From positions 431,374 to 495,373 of the forward strand of contig NZ_NJIG01000005.1 of the NCBI RefSeq assembly GCF_002209535.1: a stretch of 64,000 nucleotides of DNA, written 5' to 3'. The DNA is from Achromobacter marplatensis (GTDB taxonomy: Bacteria > Pseudomonadota > Gammaproteobacteria > Burkholderiales > Burkholderiaceae_B). The notes beneath the pieces are model-generated. The model was not told where the DNA came from. It did no database searches and saw only the letters and a list, made by a program, of their open reading frames with translations. How positions within the stretch are numbered: the stretch's first letter is position 1; the number at the start of each line of letters is the position of its first letter. A program made the position numbers and the translations under genes. Shown in pieces: positions 26,101-34,431 of the stretch.

Positions 26101-26205
26101 ATTCTAGCCGACAGGCCCGCCGCCGTGGCACAGGAAAAATCGGGCCGTTGCGGCAAACCCACGGCCGGCCGGGAGAGCCCCGCCGGGTGCCGGTACTGCA
26201 CCGCG

Positions 26206-26775
26206 CTATCTCAATACATTGCGCACGAAGCGCAGCGGCGCGTCACCGTCATTGCGATAGGAATACGGCTGGGCGCTGCTGTAGATGGCGAAGTCGTTGG
26301 TCTGCACTTGCTGCACCACGCCCGACAATTCCAGCCGCAGCGTGCCTTCCATGACGTAGACCATCTCGTGCCAGCCTGGCGGATCGGGCTCAGCCACGTA
26401 TGTCTCGCCCGGCGCCAGCACCCACAGCCACAACTGCGCCTCGCAGCTGGCCGGGGCAGCGCCCAGCAGCACGGCCTGGCTGCCGGGGCGCTTGCCGCGC
26501 CAAGCGCGGGCCTCGATGCGACGCCGTTCGCGCGCCGGGTCGCTGACCAGATCCACGAAACCCACCCCCAGCGCATGCGCCAGCTTGTCCAGGCTGGACA
26601 GGCTGATGTTGGCCGTGCCGGCCTCCAGCCCCGCGATCATGCGGCGGCTGATGCCCGAGGCGTCGGCCAGCGCCGTCTGGCTCAGGTCCGCCGCCTTGCG
26701 CAGCCGCTTCAGATTGGCCCCGACGTGCGTGAGGACATCGCTCTCGGAATTAGTAATGTGCAGTATATTGCTCAA
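26206..26775 (-). CDS. XRE-family regulator with C-terminal cupin domain
   Basis: 189 residues. Residues ~18-75 are an XRE helix-turn-helix (LSQTALADASGISRRMIAGLE); residues ~115-185 are a cupin barrel (PPGWHEMVYVMEGTLRLELS) that probably binds a small ligand. Start is TTG at 26775, since no ATG or GTG is available before the helix-turn-helix. Two copies of AATTAGTRA (26748-26756, 26775-26783) flank its start and may be autoregulatory. Divergent from an EamA exporter whose gene begins 23 nt away, the usual arrangement for a regulator and its target. Confidence 0.87.
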   Translation of the reverse strand: MSNILHITNSESDVLTHVGANLKRLRKAADLSQTALADASGISRRMIAGLEAGTANISLSSLDKLAHALGVGFVDLVSDPARERRRIEARAWRGKRPGSQAVLLGAAPASCEAQLWLWVLAPGETYVAEPDPPGWHEMVYVMEGTLRLELSGVVQQVQTNDFAIYSSAQPYSYRNDGDAPLRFVRNVLR

Positions 26776-26798
26776 ATTAGTGACACCTGATATCTGCC

Positions 26799-27701
26799 GT
26801 GAAGCCCAAATCGATGTTCGCCCTGACGCGCCAGGAAATCGCCCTGGTGCTGGTCACCATGCTGTGGGGAAGCACGTTCCTCATTATCCATATCGCCATG
26901 CAGCATAGCGGACCGCTGTTCTTCGTTGGCGTGCGTTTCACCATTGCCGGCCTGGTGACGATGCTGCTGTTCCGCAAGCACATGATGGGCATCACCCGAT
27001 TCGAGATCGGCGCGGGCGTCGCCATCGGCTGCGCATTGTTCCTGGGGTACTACCTGCAAACGCACGGCCTGCGCACCATCACCAGCAGCCAGTCGGCCTT
27101 TATCACGGCCCTGTACGTGCCGATTGTGCCGCTGCTGCAATGGGCGGTGCTGAAGCGCCCGCCGGGCTTGATGAGCTGGATAGGCGTGGCGCTGGCCTTC
27201 ACGGGACTGATCCTGCTGGCAGGCCCCGAAGCGGGTTCGCTCAACTTCAGCCCCGGCGAGGTCGCCACCCTGGCCGGCGCGGTGGCGATCGCCGCCGAGA
27301 TCATCCTGATCGGCATGTTCGCCAAGCGCGTGGACAGCCGCCGCGTGACCGCGGTGCAGTTGTTGACCGCTGGCCTGGTCTCGTTTGCGCTGATGCCGGT
27401 GCTGGGCGAAGGCGTGCCCAAGTTTTCATGGCTGTGGGCCGGCGCCGCCATCGGGCTGGGGCTGGCCAGCGCAATTATCCAGCTGACCATGAACTGGGCG
27501 CAGAAATCCGTATCGCCCACCCGCGCCACGGTCATCTACGCGGGCGAGCCGGTCTGGGGCGGCATCGTCGGGCGCCTGGCGGGCGACCGGCTGCCGGCGC
27601 TGGCGCTGGTGGGCGCCGCGTTGATCGTGGCTGGCGTGCTTGCCAGCGAAATCAAGTTCCGCCGGAAAAAATCCGTAAACACCCGGTTGAACGAAGCCTG
27701 A
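26799..27701 (+). CDS. EamA/DMT-superfamily transporter
   Basis: 300 residues, about ten membrane helices in two EamA repeats (first repeat from LVLVTMLWGSTFLIIH; second from EVATLAGAVAIAAEIIL). DMT carriers typically export amino acids or metabolites. The start is GTG at 26799 or ATG at 26814 (five residues shorter); neither has a strong ribosome site. It is divergent from the XRE-cupin regulator, which probably controls it. Its 3' end is 16 nt from the convergent GntR gene. Confidence 0.87.
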   Translation: MKPKSMFALTRQEIALVLVTMLWGSTFLIIHIAMQHSGPLFFVGVRFTIAGLVTMLLFRKHMMGITRFEIGAGVAIGCALFLGYYLQTHGLRTITSSQSAFITALYVPIVPLLQWAVLKRPPGLMSWIGVALAFTGLILLAGPEAGSLNFSPGEVATLAGAVAIAAEIILIGMFAKRVDSRRVTAVQLLTAGLVSFALMPVLGEGVPKFSWLWAGAAIGLGLASAIIQLTMNWAQKSVSPTRATVIYAGEPVWGGIVGRLAGDRLPALALVGAALIVAGVLASEIKFRRKKSVNTRLNEA

Positions 27702-27717
27702 TACGGAGCGGCCTCGG

Positions 27718-28374
27718 TCAGGCCGCCTGCTCCAGGAATGCCTGCAGGGCGGGAACCGTATTCAGCACGTGCTGGCGCATCGCCGCCTCGCACTTGTCCG
27801 GATCGCGCGTTTGCAGCGCATCGATCAGTTCCTGGTGCGATTCGCGCACGCGCAGTACGCGGCCGGGCTGGGCCGCCCATAGACGCATATAGGGTTCCAC
27901 CACGGAATGCAGTTCGGAGATCTGGCGCAGCAGCCGCGGCTGCTGGCAAAAGCCGCACAGGTATTCGTGGAATTCGCGGTGCGCAGTCGTCCAGTCCAGA
28001 TAGTCGCCGGAGCCCTGCTCCAGCTGGTCCAGCAGGCTGGACAAGCGGCGGACGTGTTCGGCATTCATGTGCAGCACGGCGTTGCGCATCGCCAAGCCTT
28101 CCAGCACCGAGCGCATCTCAAATACTTCCAGCATTTCCTGCTGGTTCAGGCCGCGCACCACCGCGCCGCGATTGGCGCGGATTTCCACCAGGCCTTCAGA
28201 CGCCAGCCGGCGCAAGGCGCCCCGAACAGGCATGCGGCTGGTGCCGATTTCGCTGGCGACCACGTCCGGCACGAGGCGCTGGCCGGGCGCATAGCGGCCC
28301 AGCCGGATCTCGCGCTGCAAATGCAGGTACGCCTCGTCTTCGGCGCTGATCGCTGTCTTCTGAAATTGCAGCAT
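27718..28374 (-). CDS. GntR-family regulator with FCD domain
   Basis: 218 residues. An N-terminal winged helix (about 15-75, VVASEIGTSRMPVRGALRRLASEGLV) precedes an all-helical FCD ligand domain with metal-binding His positions (AHREFHEYL, ESHQELIDAL). ATG at 28374 is preceded by GGGGACG; the upstream extension to 28464 crosses the probable operator and is rejected. Divergent from the Bug/gamma-glutamyltransferase operon. The perfect inverted repeat at 28433-28448 is its likely operator. Confidence 0.9.
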   Translation of the reverse strand: MLQFQKTAISAEDEAYLHLQREIRLGRYAPGQRLVPDVVASEIGTSRMPVRGALRRLASEGLVEIRANRGAVVRGLNQQEMLEVFEMRSVLEGLAMRNAVLHMNAEHVRRLSSLLDQLEQGSGDYLDWTTAHREFHEYLCGFCQQPRLLRQISELHSVVEPYMRLWAAQPGRVLRVRESHQELIDALQTRDPDKCEAAMRQHVLNTVPALQAFLEQAA

Positions 28375-28432
28375 CGTCGTCCCCAGGGCTTGGAAAGCCG
28401 CAATGATAGATAAACGCAAAAATAACACAAAC

Positions 28433-28448
28433 TGGATCCAGTGATCCA
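28433..28448. promoter_or_regulatory. putative GntR operator (perfect inverted repeat)
   Basis: TGGATC-cagt-GATCCA is a perfect 16-bp inverted repeat between the GntR start (28374) and the Bug start (28591). A second overlapping palindrome, ATCCATGGAT, follows at 28445-28454. FCD-type regulators bind such dyads near their own promoters. Confidence 0.55.
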
Positions 28449-28590
28449 TGGATGCAAACACCAATAGGCCGGAATGGCCCCTTCCCGTTTAATCGTCCTG
28501 GCCGGGCGCTGTCGTGCGCCCTACGCGCTGGAACGGGCATCAGACCCGCCCGGCGGCACTCGTTTTCCATAACGCGATCAAGGGGAATCC

Positions 28591-29574
28591 ATGAAATTTC
28601 GTCTCATCCGGACGCTGGCCGGCGCCGCCGCCGTGGCCTTCGCGGCCCAGGCCGGCGCGCAGACAGCCGCCGCCACCGATTGGCCGCAACATCCGGTACG
28701 CATCGTCGTGCCCTTCCAGGCCGGATCCGCGACCGACCTGATTTCGCGCCAGCTGGGCGCCGCGCTGGCCACCGAACTTGGACAGCCCTTCGTCGTGGAA
28801 GCCCGTCCGGGCGCCGCGGCCGCGATCGGCAGCGCCTCGGTAGCGCGCTCGGCGCCGGACGGCTACACGCTGCTGATGGGTGGTCCCGCCGCCGTCGTTA
28901 CCAACCGCTTCCTGCAGAAACGCCTGGCCTATGACCCGGACGCCTTCGCGCTGGTGTCCATGGTGGCCTACACGCCGAACATCCTGTTGGCCAATCCGCA
29001 GCAGCCCTTCAAGACGCTGCCTGAGATGGTCGCGTACGCCCGCGCCAACCCGGGCAAGCTGACGTATGCCTCGTTCGGCACCGGCACCACCTCGCACATG
29101 GCGGGCGAAATGCTGAAGTCCATCGCCGGCATCGATATCCTGCACGTGCCGTACAAGGGCGCGGGCGAAGCCATTCCGGCCCTGCTGTCCGGCCAGGTGT
29201 CGATGTACTTCGACACCATCATGACCGGCCTGCCCCAGGTCAAGAGCGGTTCGTTGCTGGCCCTGGGCATGTCGAATTCGCAGCGCTCGTCGCTGGCCCC
29301 GGACATTCCCACCATCGCGGAACAAGGCTATGCCGGCTACGACATCGCCCCGTGGTACGGGCTGGTCGCGCCTGAAGGCACGCCCGCGCCGATCCTCGAC
29401 AAACTGAACCGCGCCGTGAACAAGGTGCTGGCCGACCCCGCGTTGCGCGGTAAGCTCGCCGAAGCCGGCGCCGAACCGCGCGGCGGCAGCCGCGAGGAGT
29501 TCGCCGCCTTCATCAAGGCCGAAATCCCGCGCACCAAGCAGTTGATCGACCAAGCCGGCATCACCCCGCAGTAA
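28591..29574 (+). CDS. Bug-family (TctC) tripartite tricarboxylate transporter substrate-binding protein
   Basis: 327 residues. A signal peptide ends near AGAQTAAA, then VRIVVPFQAGSATDLISR and FVVEARPGAAAAIG give the Bug ligand loops. AAGGGGAATCC precedes the ATG. It is followed 24 nt later by a gamma-glutamyltransferase-family gene, so the two form an operon under the divergent GntR gene. The ligand is probably the substrate of that hydrolase or its product. Confidence 0.92.
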   Translation: MKFRLIRTLAGAAAVAFAAQAGAQTAAATDWPQHPVRIVVPFQAGSATDLISRQLGAALATELGQPFVVEARPGAAAAIGSASVARSAPDGYTLLMGGPAAVVTNRFLQKRLAYDPDAFALVSMVAYTPNILLANPQQPFKTLPEMVAYARANPGKLTYASFGTGTTSHMAGEMLKSIAGIDILHVPYKGAGEAIPALLSGQVSMYFDTIMTGLPQVKSGSLLALGMSNSQRSSLAPDIPTIAEQGYAGYDIAPWYGLVAPEGTPAPILDKLNRAVNKVLADPALRGKLAEAGAEPRGGSREEFAAFIKAEIPRTKQLIDQAGITPQ

Positions 29575-29598
29575 TCCTTTCTACGAGTTCCAGCATCC

Positions 29599-31194
29599 AT
29601 GTCCTCCCCCTTCGATTGGTCTTTTCCGTACGCTTCCCGAAAAATGCCGGTCCTGGCCGCCAATGCGGTCGCGACCAGCCAGCCGCTGGCCGCGCAGGCG
29701 GGACTACGCATGCTGCTGGCCGGTGGCAATGCCGTTGACAGCGCCATTGCCACCGCGATCGCCCTGACCGTCGTCGAACCCGTCATGAACGGAATCGGCG
29801 GCGACATGTTCGCGCTGGTCTGGCATGACGGCCGCCTGCATGGCTTGAACTCCAGCGGTTGTGCGCCGGCCGCATGGACGCCCGAATACTTCAACGGCCG
29901 CGACGCCATGCCCGGCACTGGCTGGGGCACCGTCACCGTGCCCGGCCAGGTAGCGGGCTGGAAGGCTTTGTCCGAGCGCTTCGGCAAGCTGCCGTTCGCC
30001 AAGCTGTTCGAACCCGCCATCGCCTACGCCGAAGAGGGTTTTGCCGTATCGCCCACCATTGCGCGCCAATGGGCCACTCAAGCGCCCAAGCTGGCGCACG
30101 AGCCCGGTTTTGCCGACGCCTTCCTGCCGCAAGGCCGCGCGCCGCAAGCCGGCGAATGGTGGCGCTTTCCCGCCCAGGCCAAGACCCTGCGCGAGATCGC
30201 CGAAAGCGGCGGCGACAGCTTCTATCGCGGCGAACTCGCCCGCAAGATCACGGACTTTGCCAGCCAGACGGGTGGCGCGCTAAGCGCCGCCGATCTGGCC
30301 GAGCACCGCCCCGAATGGGTCGCCCCCATCTCGCAATCGTTCCGCGACGTCGAGCTGCATGAGATTCCGCCCAACGGCCAGGGCATTTCCGCGCTGATGG
30401 CTCTCGGCATGCTTGAACAGTTCGATCTGGAAGGCATGGGCCGCGACAGCGCCGACTACTACCACGTCAGCATCGAAGCGATGAAGCTGGCGTTCGCGGA
30501 CCTGCACCACCATGTGGCGGACCCGCGCCATATGCGCACAGACGCCCGCGCGCTGCTTGACCGCGCTTACCTGGCCGAGCGCGCGCGCCTGATCTCGATG
30601 GACCGCGCCAGCGTGCCCACCGCGGGCACGCCTGCCACCGGCGGCACGGTCTACCTGACCGCCGCGGATGCCAACGGCACCATGGTGTCCTTCATCCAGT
30701 CCAACTATCACGGCTTCGGCTCGGGGGTGGTCGTGCCCGGCACGGGCATCAGCCTGCACAACCGGGGCTTGAATTTCGTGCTCACGCCGGGCCACGCCAA
30801 CCAGGTAGCGCCGCGCAAGAAACCCATGCACACGATCATTCCCGCGTTCGTCACGCGCGGCGGCCAGCCGCTGATGTCGTTCGGCGTGATGGGCGGATCG
30901 ATGCAGGCGCAGGGCCATCTGCAGATGGTGACGCGACTGGCCGCGTTCGGCCAAAACCCGCAGGCCATGAGCGATGCGCCGCGCTTCCGCGTGGAAAAGG
31001 GCCCGGTCGTCAATGTGGAATCGCACCTGCCGGCAGACGTGGTGGAGGCGCTGCGCGCCCGCGGCCACAACGTGGCGGTGGCGCCTGTAGACAGCCTGGA
31101 GTTCGGGTCGGCCCAGTTGATCTGCCGCCTGCCGCAGGGCGGTTATATGGCGGCCTCAGACTCGCGCCGCGATGGGCAGGCAGTAGGTTTCTAA
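29599..31194 (+). CDS. gamma-glutamyltransferase-family Ntn hydrolase
   Basis: 531 residues. The N-terminal part (ANAVATSQPLAAQAGLRMLL, GGNAVDSAIATA) is typical of the family. T350 in TGGTVYLTAADANGTM is the likely autoprocessing nucleophile, splitting the precursor into a large and a small subunit. No signal peptide is seen, so it is probably cytoplasmic. Family members hydrolyse gamma-glutamyl compounds, acylated amino acids, or oxamate (HpxW); the length and missing signal peptide make an HpxW-type amidohydrolase a fair alternative. Operon with the preceding Bug receptor. Confidence 0.88.
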   Translation: MSSPFDWSFPYASRKMPVLAANAVATSQPLAAQAGLRMLLAGGNAVDSAIATAIALTVVEPVMNGIGGDMFALVWHDGRLHGLNSSGCAPAAWTPEYFNGRDAMPGTGWGTVTVPGQVAGWKALSERFGKLPFAKLFEPAIAYAEEGFAVSPTIARQWATQAPKLAHEPGFADAFLPQGRAPQAGEWWRFPAQAKTLREIAESGGDSFYRGELARKITDFASQTGGALSAADLAEHRPEWVAPISQSFRDVELHEIPPNGQGISALMALGMLEQFDLEGMGRDSADYYHVSIEAMKLAFADLHHHVADPRHMRTDARALLDRAYLAERARLISMDRASVPTAGTPATGGTVYLTAADANGTMVSFIQSNYHGFGSGVVVPGTGISLHNRGLNFVLTPGHANQVAPRKKPMHTIIPAFVTRGGQPLMSFGVMGGSMQAQGHLQMVTRLAAFGQNPQAMSDAPRFRVEKGPVVNVESHLPADVVEALRARGHNVAVAPVDSLEFGSAQLICRLPQGGYMAASDSRRDGQAVGF

Positions 31195-31207
31195 GCAGGC
31201 AGGGGTT

Positions 31208-31909
31208 TCACGTACTGCGCCAGGCGGTCGGGTCTGGCTCGGTAAACGCTTGAAGCCCGGCTTCGCCCTGAGAGGCTTTAGCGGCGTCGGCGCCATACAG
31301 GATCAGGTCGGCGTCGCGTTCGATACCCAGCTTTTTCATGGCGTTTCTTTTCTGCGAGCTGACCGTCTGCACGCTACGGTGGGACTGTTGCGCAATTTCG
31401 GTCACCGTCGCCCCCGCACAGAGCAACCGGACGATCTCGGCCTCGCGCCGGGTCAGCTGCAGGCTTCCTATCGTGGACGACTCATTGACGATCATTCCTT
31501 GGATCTTGGGCGAGTAGTAGGTCTTTCCCTGGTACACGGCATGGACTGCGTTGACGATGTGGCTGGTGGGATCAGACTTGCTCAATACACAAACCTTGCC
31601 GTGCCCCAGCAAGGCCCGGATCAGCGTTGGGGTATCGATCATGGTCAGCACCGCGATACGCAGATCGGGATACCGCCGCCGCAGCAAGGCAAACAAGGCG
31701 AGCCCATCGCCATACTTGCCGCCCGGCATGGTGTAGTCGGACACCACCACATCGCACGGCTGCGCGTCAAGCTGGGCGATCAGGCTAGTGGAATTCTTGG
31801 CGCATCCGATAACGTCGATTGCCGGATCCAGGCCTAGCTCGTAACTGATGCCCAGGGCCACTGCGGGGTGATCGTCGGCAACGATGACGCGAATATATCG
31901 TGATGGCAT
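31208..31909 (-). CDS. RcsB/EvgA-like response regulator (NarL/FixJ class)
   Basis: 233 residues. The receiver domain begins IRVIVADDHPAVALG and its phospho-acceptor is D58 in VVVSDYTMPGGKYGDG, closely resembling the RcsB segment SMPGDKYGDG. The C-terminal LuxR helix-turn-helix reads LTRREAEIVRLLCAGATVTEIAQQ. The start is uncertain: ATG at 31909 is chosen, with ATG at 31927 possible; no good ribosome site is seen for either. Divergent from an isolated Hpt-domain gene, which suggests control by a multistep phosphorelay whose hybrid kinase is elsewhere. Confidence 0.9.
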   Translation of the reverse strand: MPSRYIRVIVADDHPAVALGISYELGLDPAIDVIGCAKNSTSLIAQLDAQPCDVVVSDYTMPGGKYGDGLALFALLRRRYPDLRIAVLTMIDTPTLIRALLGHGKVCVLSKSDPTSHIVNAVHAVYQGKTYYSPKIQGMIVNESSTIGSLQLTRREAEIVRLLCAGATVTEIAQQSHRSVQTVSSQKRNAMKKLGIERDADLILYGADAAKASQGEAGLQAFTEPDPTAWRST

Positions 31910-31962
31910 ATGAAGGATGACTCGCATGGGGGGGTCGCCGTAGGGGAAATACTTTTCGGCAT

Positions 31963-31979
31963 ACAGCACATAGTGCTGT
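31963..31979. promoter_or_regulatory. perfect 17-bp palindrome between response regulator and Hpt genes
   Basis: ACAGCAC-ATA-GTGCTGT is a perfect dyad lying 54 nt upstream of the regulator start and 62 nt upstream of the Hpt start. Its position suits autoregulation of both divergent genes by the dimeric response regulator. Confidence 0.5.
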
Positions 31980-32040
31980 CGTATCTTCAACAAAAAAATA
32001 GGAAGAGTACGAAAGTCACTATGCGGCACAATGGCTTTGC

Positions 32041-32457
32041 ATGAGCCAGACATCCCTTCCCCGCGACACGCCCTTCCCCACCCGACCCGCGCGCCACGCG
32101 CAACGGTTGCGTGTGCTGGTCGACTTGACCTCTGCTGATCCTGCGCGCATCCATGAGTTGGCGCACGCCTTCAGCACCGTCAACAACGAGGACATCCTGC
32201 AAGTCCGCACGTTGCAGGCGAACCGAGACTGGACCGGGCTGGGCGTACTTGCCCACCGCATCAAGGGCGCCGCCCAGATGACGGACGACACCCAGCTAAG
32301 CGCGCTTTGCGCTGCGCTGGAACTGCTATGCGCCGATCCTGCCGCAGCCGCATCGGCCCTTGATGACTATACCCAGCGCCTGGAAATCGCCCTGGAGGAA
32401 TTCGGCGAGTCCTTTCGCCGAATCGCCCAGGACGCGCAAAACGCAGAAGACGCCTAG
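32041..32457 (+). CDS. stand-alone Hpt-domain phosphotransfer protein
   Basis: 138 residues, mostly helical. VLAHRIKGAAQMTDDTQL contains the Hpt signature, with H72 as the phospho-accepting histidine. No membrane segment or kinase domain is present, so it is a soluble phosphotransfer shuttle. Divergent from the RcsB-like regulator, its most likely partner. The stop codon shares CTAG with the stop of the convergent DapA-like gene. Confidence 0.85.
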   Translation: MSQTSLPRDTPFPTRPARHAQRLRVLVDLTSADPARIHELAHAFSTVNNEDILQVRTLQANRDWTGLGVLAHRIKGAAQMTDDTQLSALCAALELLCADPAAAASALDDYTQRLEIALEEFGESFRRIAQDAQNAEDA

Positions 32458-33389
32458 ACCAGGTCTTTGGCGCGCGGATCGTGCTTGGCCAGGCGGGCCA
32501 GCAGATGGTCCACCTCGGCCTTCGCCGCGGGCGTCAGGGCGGCGCCCGGGCGGCGCTGCGCGGCGCTGGACAGGATGCCCCGACGCATCATCACGTACTT
32601 GCGCACCGCCAGCCCCACCCCCGGTTGCTGCTCGTAGCGCAGCAGCGGCAGGTGCGCATCGAACAGATCATGCGCGGCCTCGCGTTTGCCCTCGCCCACC
32701 CATTTGACGAAGTCGCACAGCATGTCGGGAAAGCAATAGCCGGTGTTGGCGCCGTCTGCGCCGCGCGCCATTTCGTAGTCCAGGAACAGACCGTTGTTGC
32801 CGCACAGGATCGAGATGTGGCGCATCGCGCCTTCGGCCTCGAAGCGGCGCAGCGCCGAGATCTTTTCCAGCCCGGGCCAGTCTTCGTGCTTGAGCATCAC
32901 GCACGACGCCGGGTCCGTCACGATGCGCCGGATGACCGACGGCGCCATCTGCACCGAGAACGTCAGCGGGTAGTCCTGCAGCACGAACGGCACGTCGTCG
33001 CCAATGGCCTCGACCGCCTGGTGGTAGTAGGTGACGATCTGGTCGTCGGTGCGCAGCGTGTTCGGCGGCGCGATCATCACGCCGGCGGCTCCCAGGTCCA
33101 TCACGGCGCGCGTCAGCGAGCGCATGGAGGCGAAGCCCGGCGCCGACACGCCCACCACGATGGGCATGCCACCGGCCTTGCCGATCACTTGCGAAGCGAT
33201 GTCCAGCGATTCCGCGAAATCCAGCTTCGGCGCTTCGCCTAATTGGCCCAGCACCGTCAGGCCGGTCGCGCCGCAAGACTGGTAGAAGTCCATCATGCGG
33301 TCGATCGACGCGTGGTCCACCGCGCCGTCATCGAAGAACGGGGTGGGCGCGATGGGGAAGACGCCCTTGGCGTCGGCAGTCAGTTTCAT
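32454..33389 (-). CDS. dihydrodipicolinate synthase / N-acetylneuraminate lyase family protein
   Basis: 311 residues forming a TIM barrel. The Schiff-base lysine is K167 in SCVMLKHED and the proton-relay tyrosine Y140 in VLQDYPL; the GTTGE loop is GQLGE here. Members are class I aldolases or dehydratases on keto-acids. ATG at 33389 has AAGGA eight bases upstream; a TTG two codons earlier is less likely. It follows the SDR gene by 31 nt, an apparent two-gene operon. Not the biosynthetic DapA by context. Confidence 0.88.
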   Translation of the reverse strand: MKLTADAKGVFPIAPTPFFDDGAVDHASIDRMMDFYQSCGATGLTVLGQLGEAPKLDFAESLDIASQVIGKAGGMPIVVGVSAPGFASMRSLTRAVMDLGAAGVMIAPPNTLRTDDQIVTYYHQAVEAIGDDVPFVLQDYPLTFSVQMAPSVIRRIVTDPASCVMLKHEDWPGLEKISALRRFEAEGAMRHISILCGNNGLFLDYEMARGADGANTGYCFPDMLCDFVKWVGEGKREAAHDLFDAHLPLLRYEQQPGVGLAVRKYVMMRRGILSSAAQRRPGAALTPAAKAEVDHLLARLAKHDPRAKDLV

Positions 33390-33420
33390 TTTCAACGTCC
33401 TTGAATGTCTTGGCTTGCGA

Positions 33421-34206
33421 TCAGATGCTGGCGATCAGGCCGCCGTCCACGCGGATCGTCGATCCGGTGATGTAGCTGGCGCGCGCGCTGGCCAGGAAGG
33501 CCACGGCGTCGCCGTATTCCTTCGGGTCCCCGTAGCGGCCCACCGGAATGCTGCCGGTGCTTTCGCGGCTGACGTCTTCCACGCTGCGCCCTTCGCGCTT
33601 GGCGCGCGCCTCGTCCAGGAACGAAATGCGGGCGGTGGCGATGCGGCCCGGCAGCACGATGTTCGACGTGATGCCGTCCTTGCCGACTTCGCGCGCCAGC
33701 GTCTTGGACCACCCCACCAGCGACATGCGCAACGCGTTCGAAATGCCCAGGTTGGGAATCGGCGCGATCACGCCGGACGAGGTGCTGGTGATGATCCTGC
33801 CCCACTGCCGTTCACGCATGCCGGGCAGCACGCGGTCGGTCAGCTTGATGACGGACAGCACCATCCCTTCGAAGTGCTCGCGCCACAGGTCCGCCGTCTG
33901 GCCCGACGAAGGCGTGGGCGGCGGACCGCCCGTGTTGTTGACCAGGATATCGACCGGGCCCACTTGGGCCTCGATCCACGCGACCTGGCTGTCGATCGCG
34001 TCCAGTGCGCGCAGGTCCCATTGCATTGGAATGGCAGTCAGCCCTTCCGACTTGATCCTGTCCGCCGTGGCGGTGGCCGCCTCCAGGTTCAGATCCGCCA
34101 CCACGACACGCGCGCCTTCCTGCGCCAGCGAGGCAGCAATGGCGCCCCCCAGGCCGCCGCCTGCGCCCAGCACCAGCGCGGTCTTGTCCTTGATACCCAA
34201 ATCCAT
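33421..34206 (-). CDS. SDR-family protein with altered catalytic motif
   Basis: 261 residues. The nucleotide-binding start TALVLGAGGGLGGAIA and the NNTGGP segment are SDR-like. Where the catalytic YxxxK should be the sequence reads SNALR (residues 156-160), so both Tyr and Lys are replaced, matching the described BKR-like SDR group with imperfect active-site motifs. ATG at 34206 follows GGAGGTAAC. Upstream partner of the DapA-like aldolase and divergent from a LysR gene. Oxidoreductase activity should not be assumed. Confidence 0.85.
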   Translation of the reverse strand: MDLGIKDKTALVLGAGGGLGGAIAASLAQEGARVVVADLNLEAATATADRIKSEGLTAIPMQWDLRALDAIDSQVAWIEAQVGPVDILVNNTGGPPPTPSSGQTADLWREHFEGMVLSVIKLTDRVLPGMRERQWGRIITSTSSGVIAPIPNLGISNALRMSLVGWSKTLAREVGKDGITSNIVLPGRIATARISFLDEARAKREGRSVEDVSRESTGSIPVGRYGDPKEYGDAVAFLASARASYITGSTIRVDGGLIASI

Positions 34207-34311
34207 CGTTACCTCCGTCATTGAACTTGCCAGGACCCGGCAGGCTTCTGCCGTCCTTTGATCTTATTTTCAGTCAGGAAACGGGAGTGTGAAAATGGAA
34301 AATACTCAGGC

Positions 34312-34336
34312 AGATCATTCATTTTTTGAATGATCT
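34312..34336. promoter_or_regulatory. perfect 25-bp inverted repeat, putative LysR operator
   Basis: AGATCATTC and GAATGATCT (34312-34320, 34328-34336) flank ATTTTTT. The inner part ATTC-N7-GAAT fits the LysR T-N11-A pattern. It lies between the SDR operon and the divergent LysR gene. Confidence 0.6.
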
Positions 34337-34431
34337 ACCCCTATCGGCCTCTGCCCAGGCTTTCCGGACAAACATCGGAAGCAGCAGGTGAGCACGGTAT
34401 AGTGAACCTCTTCCGATCATGCCTCTCCAGA

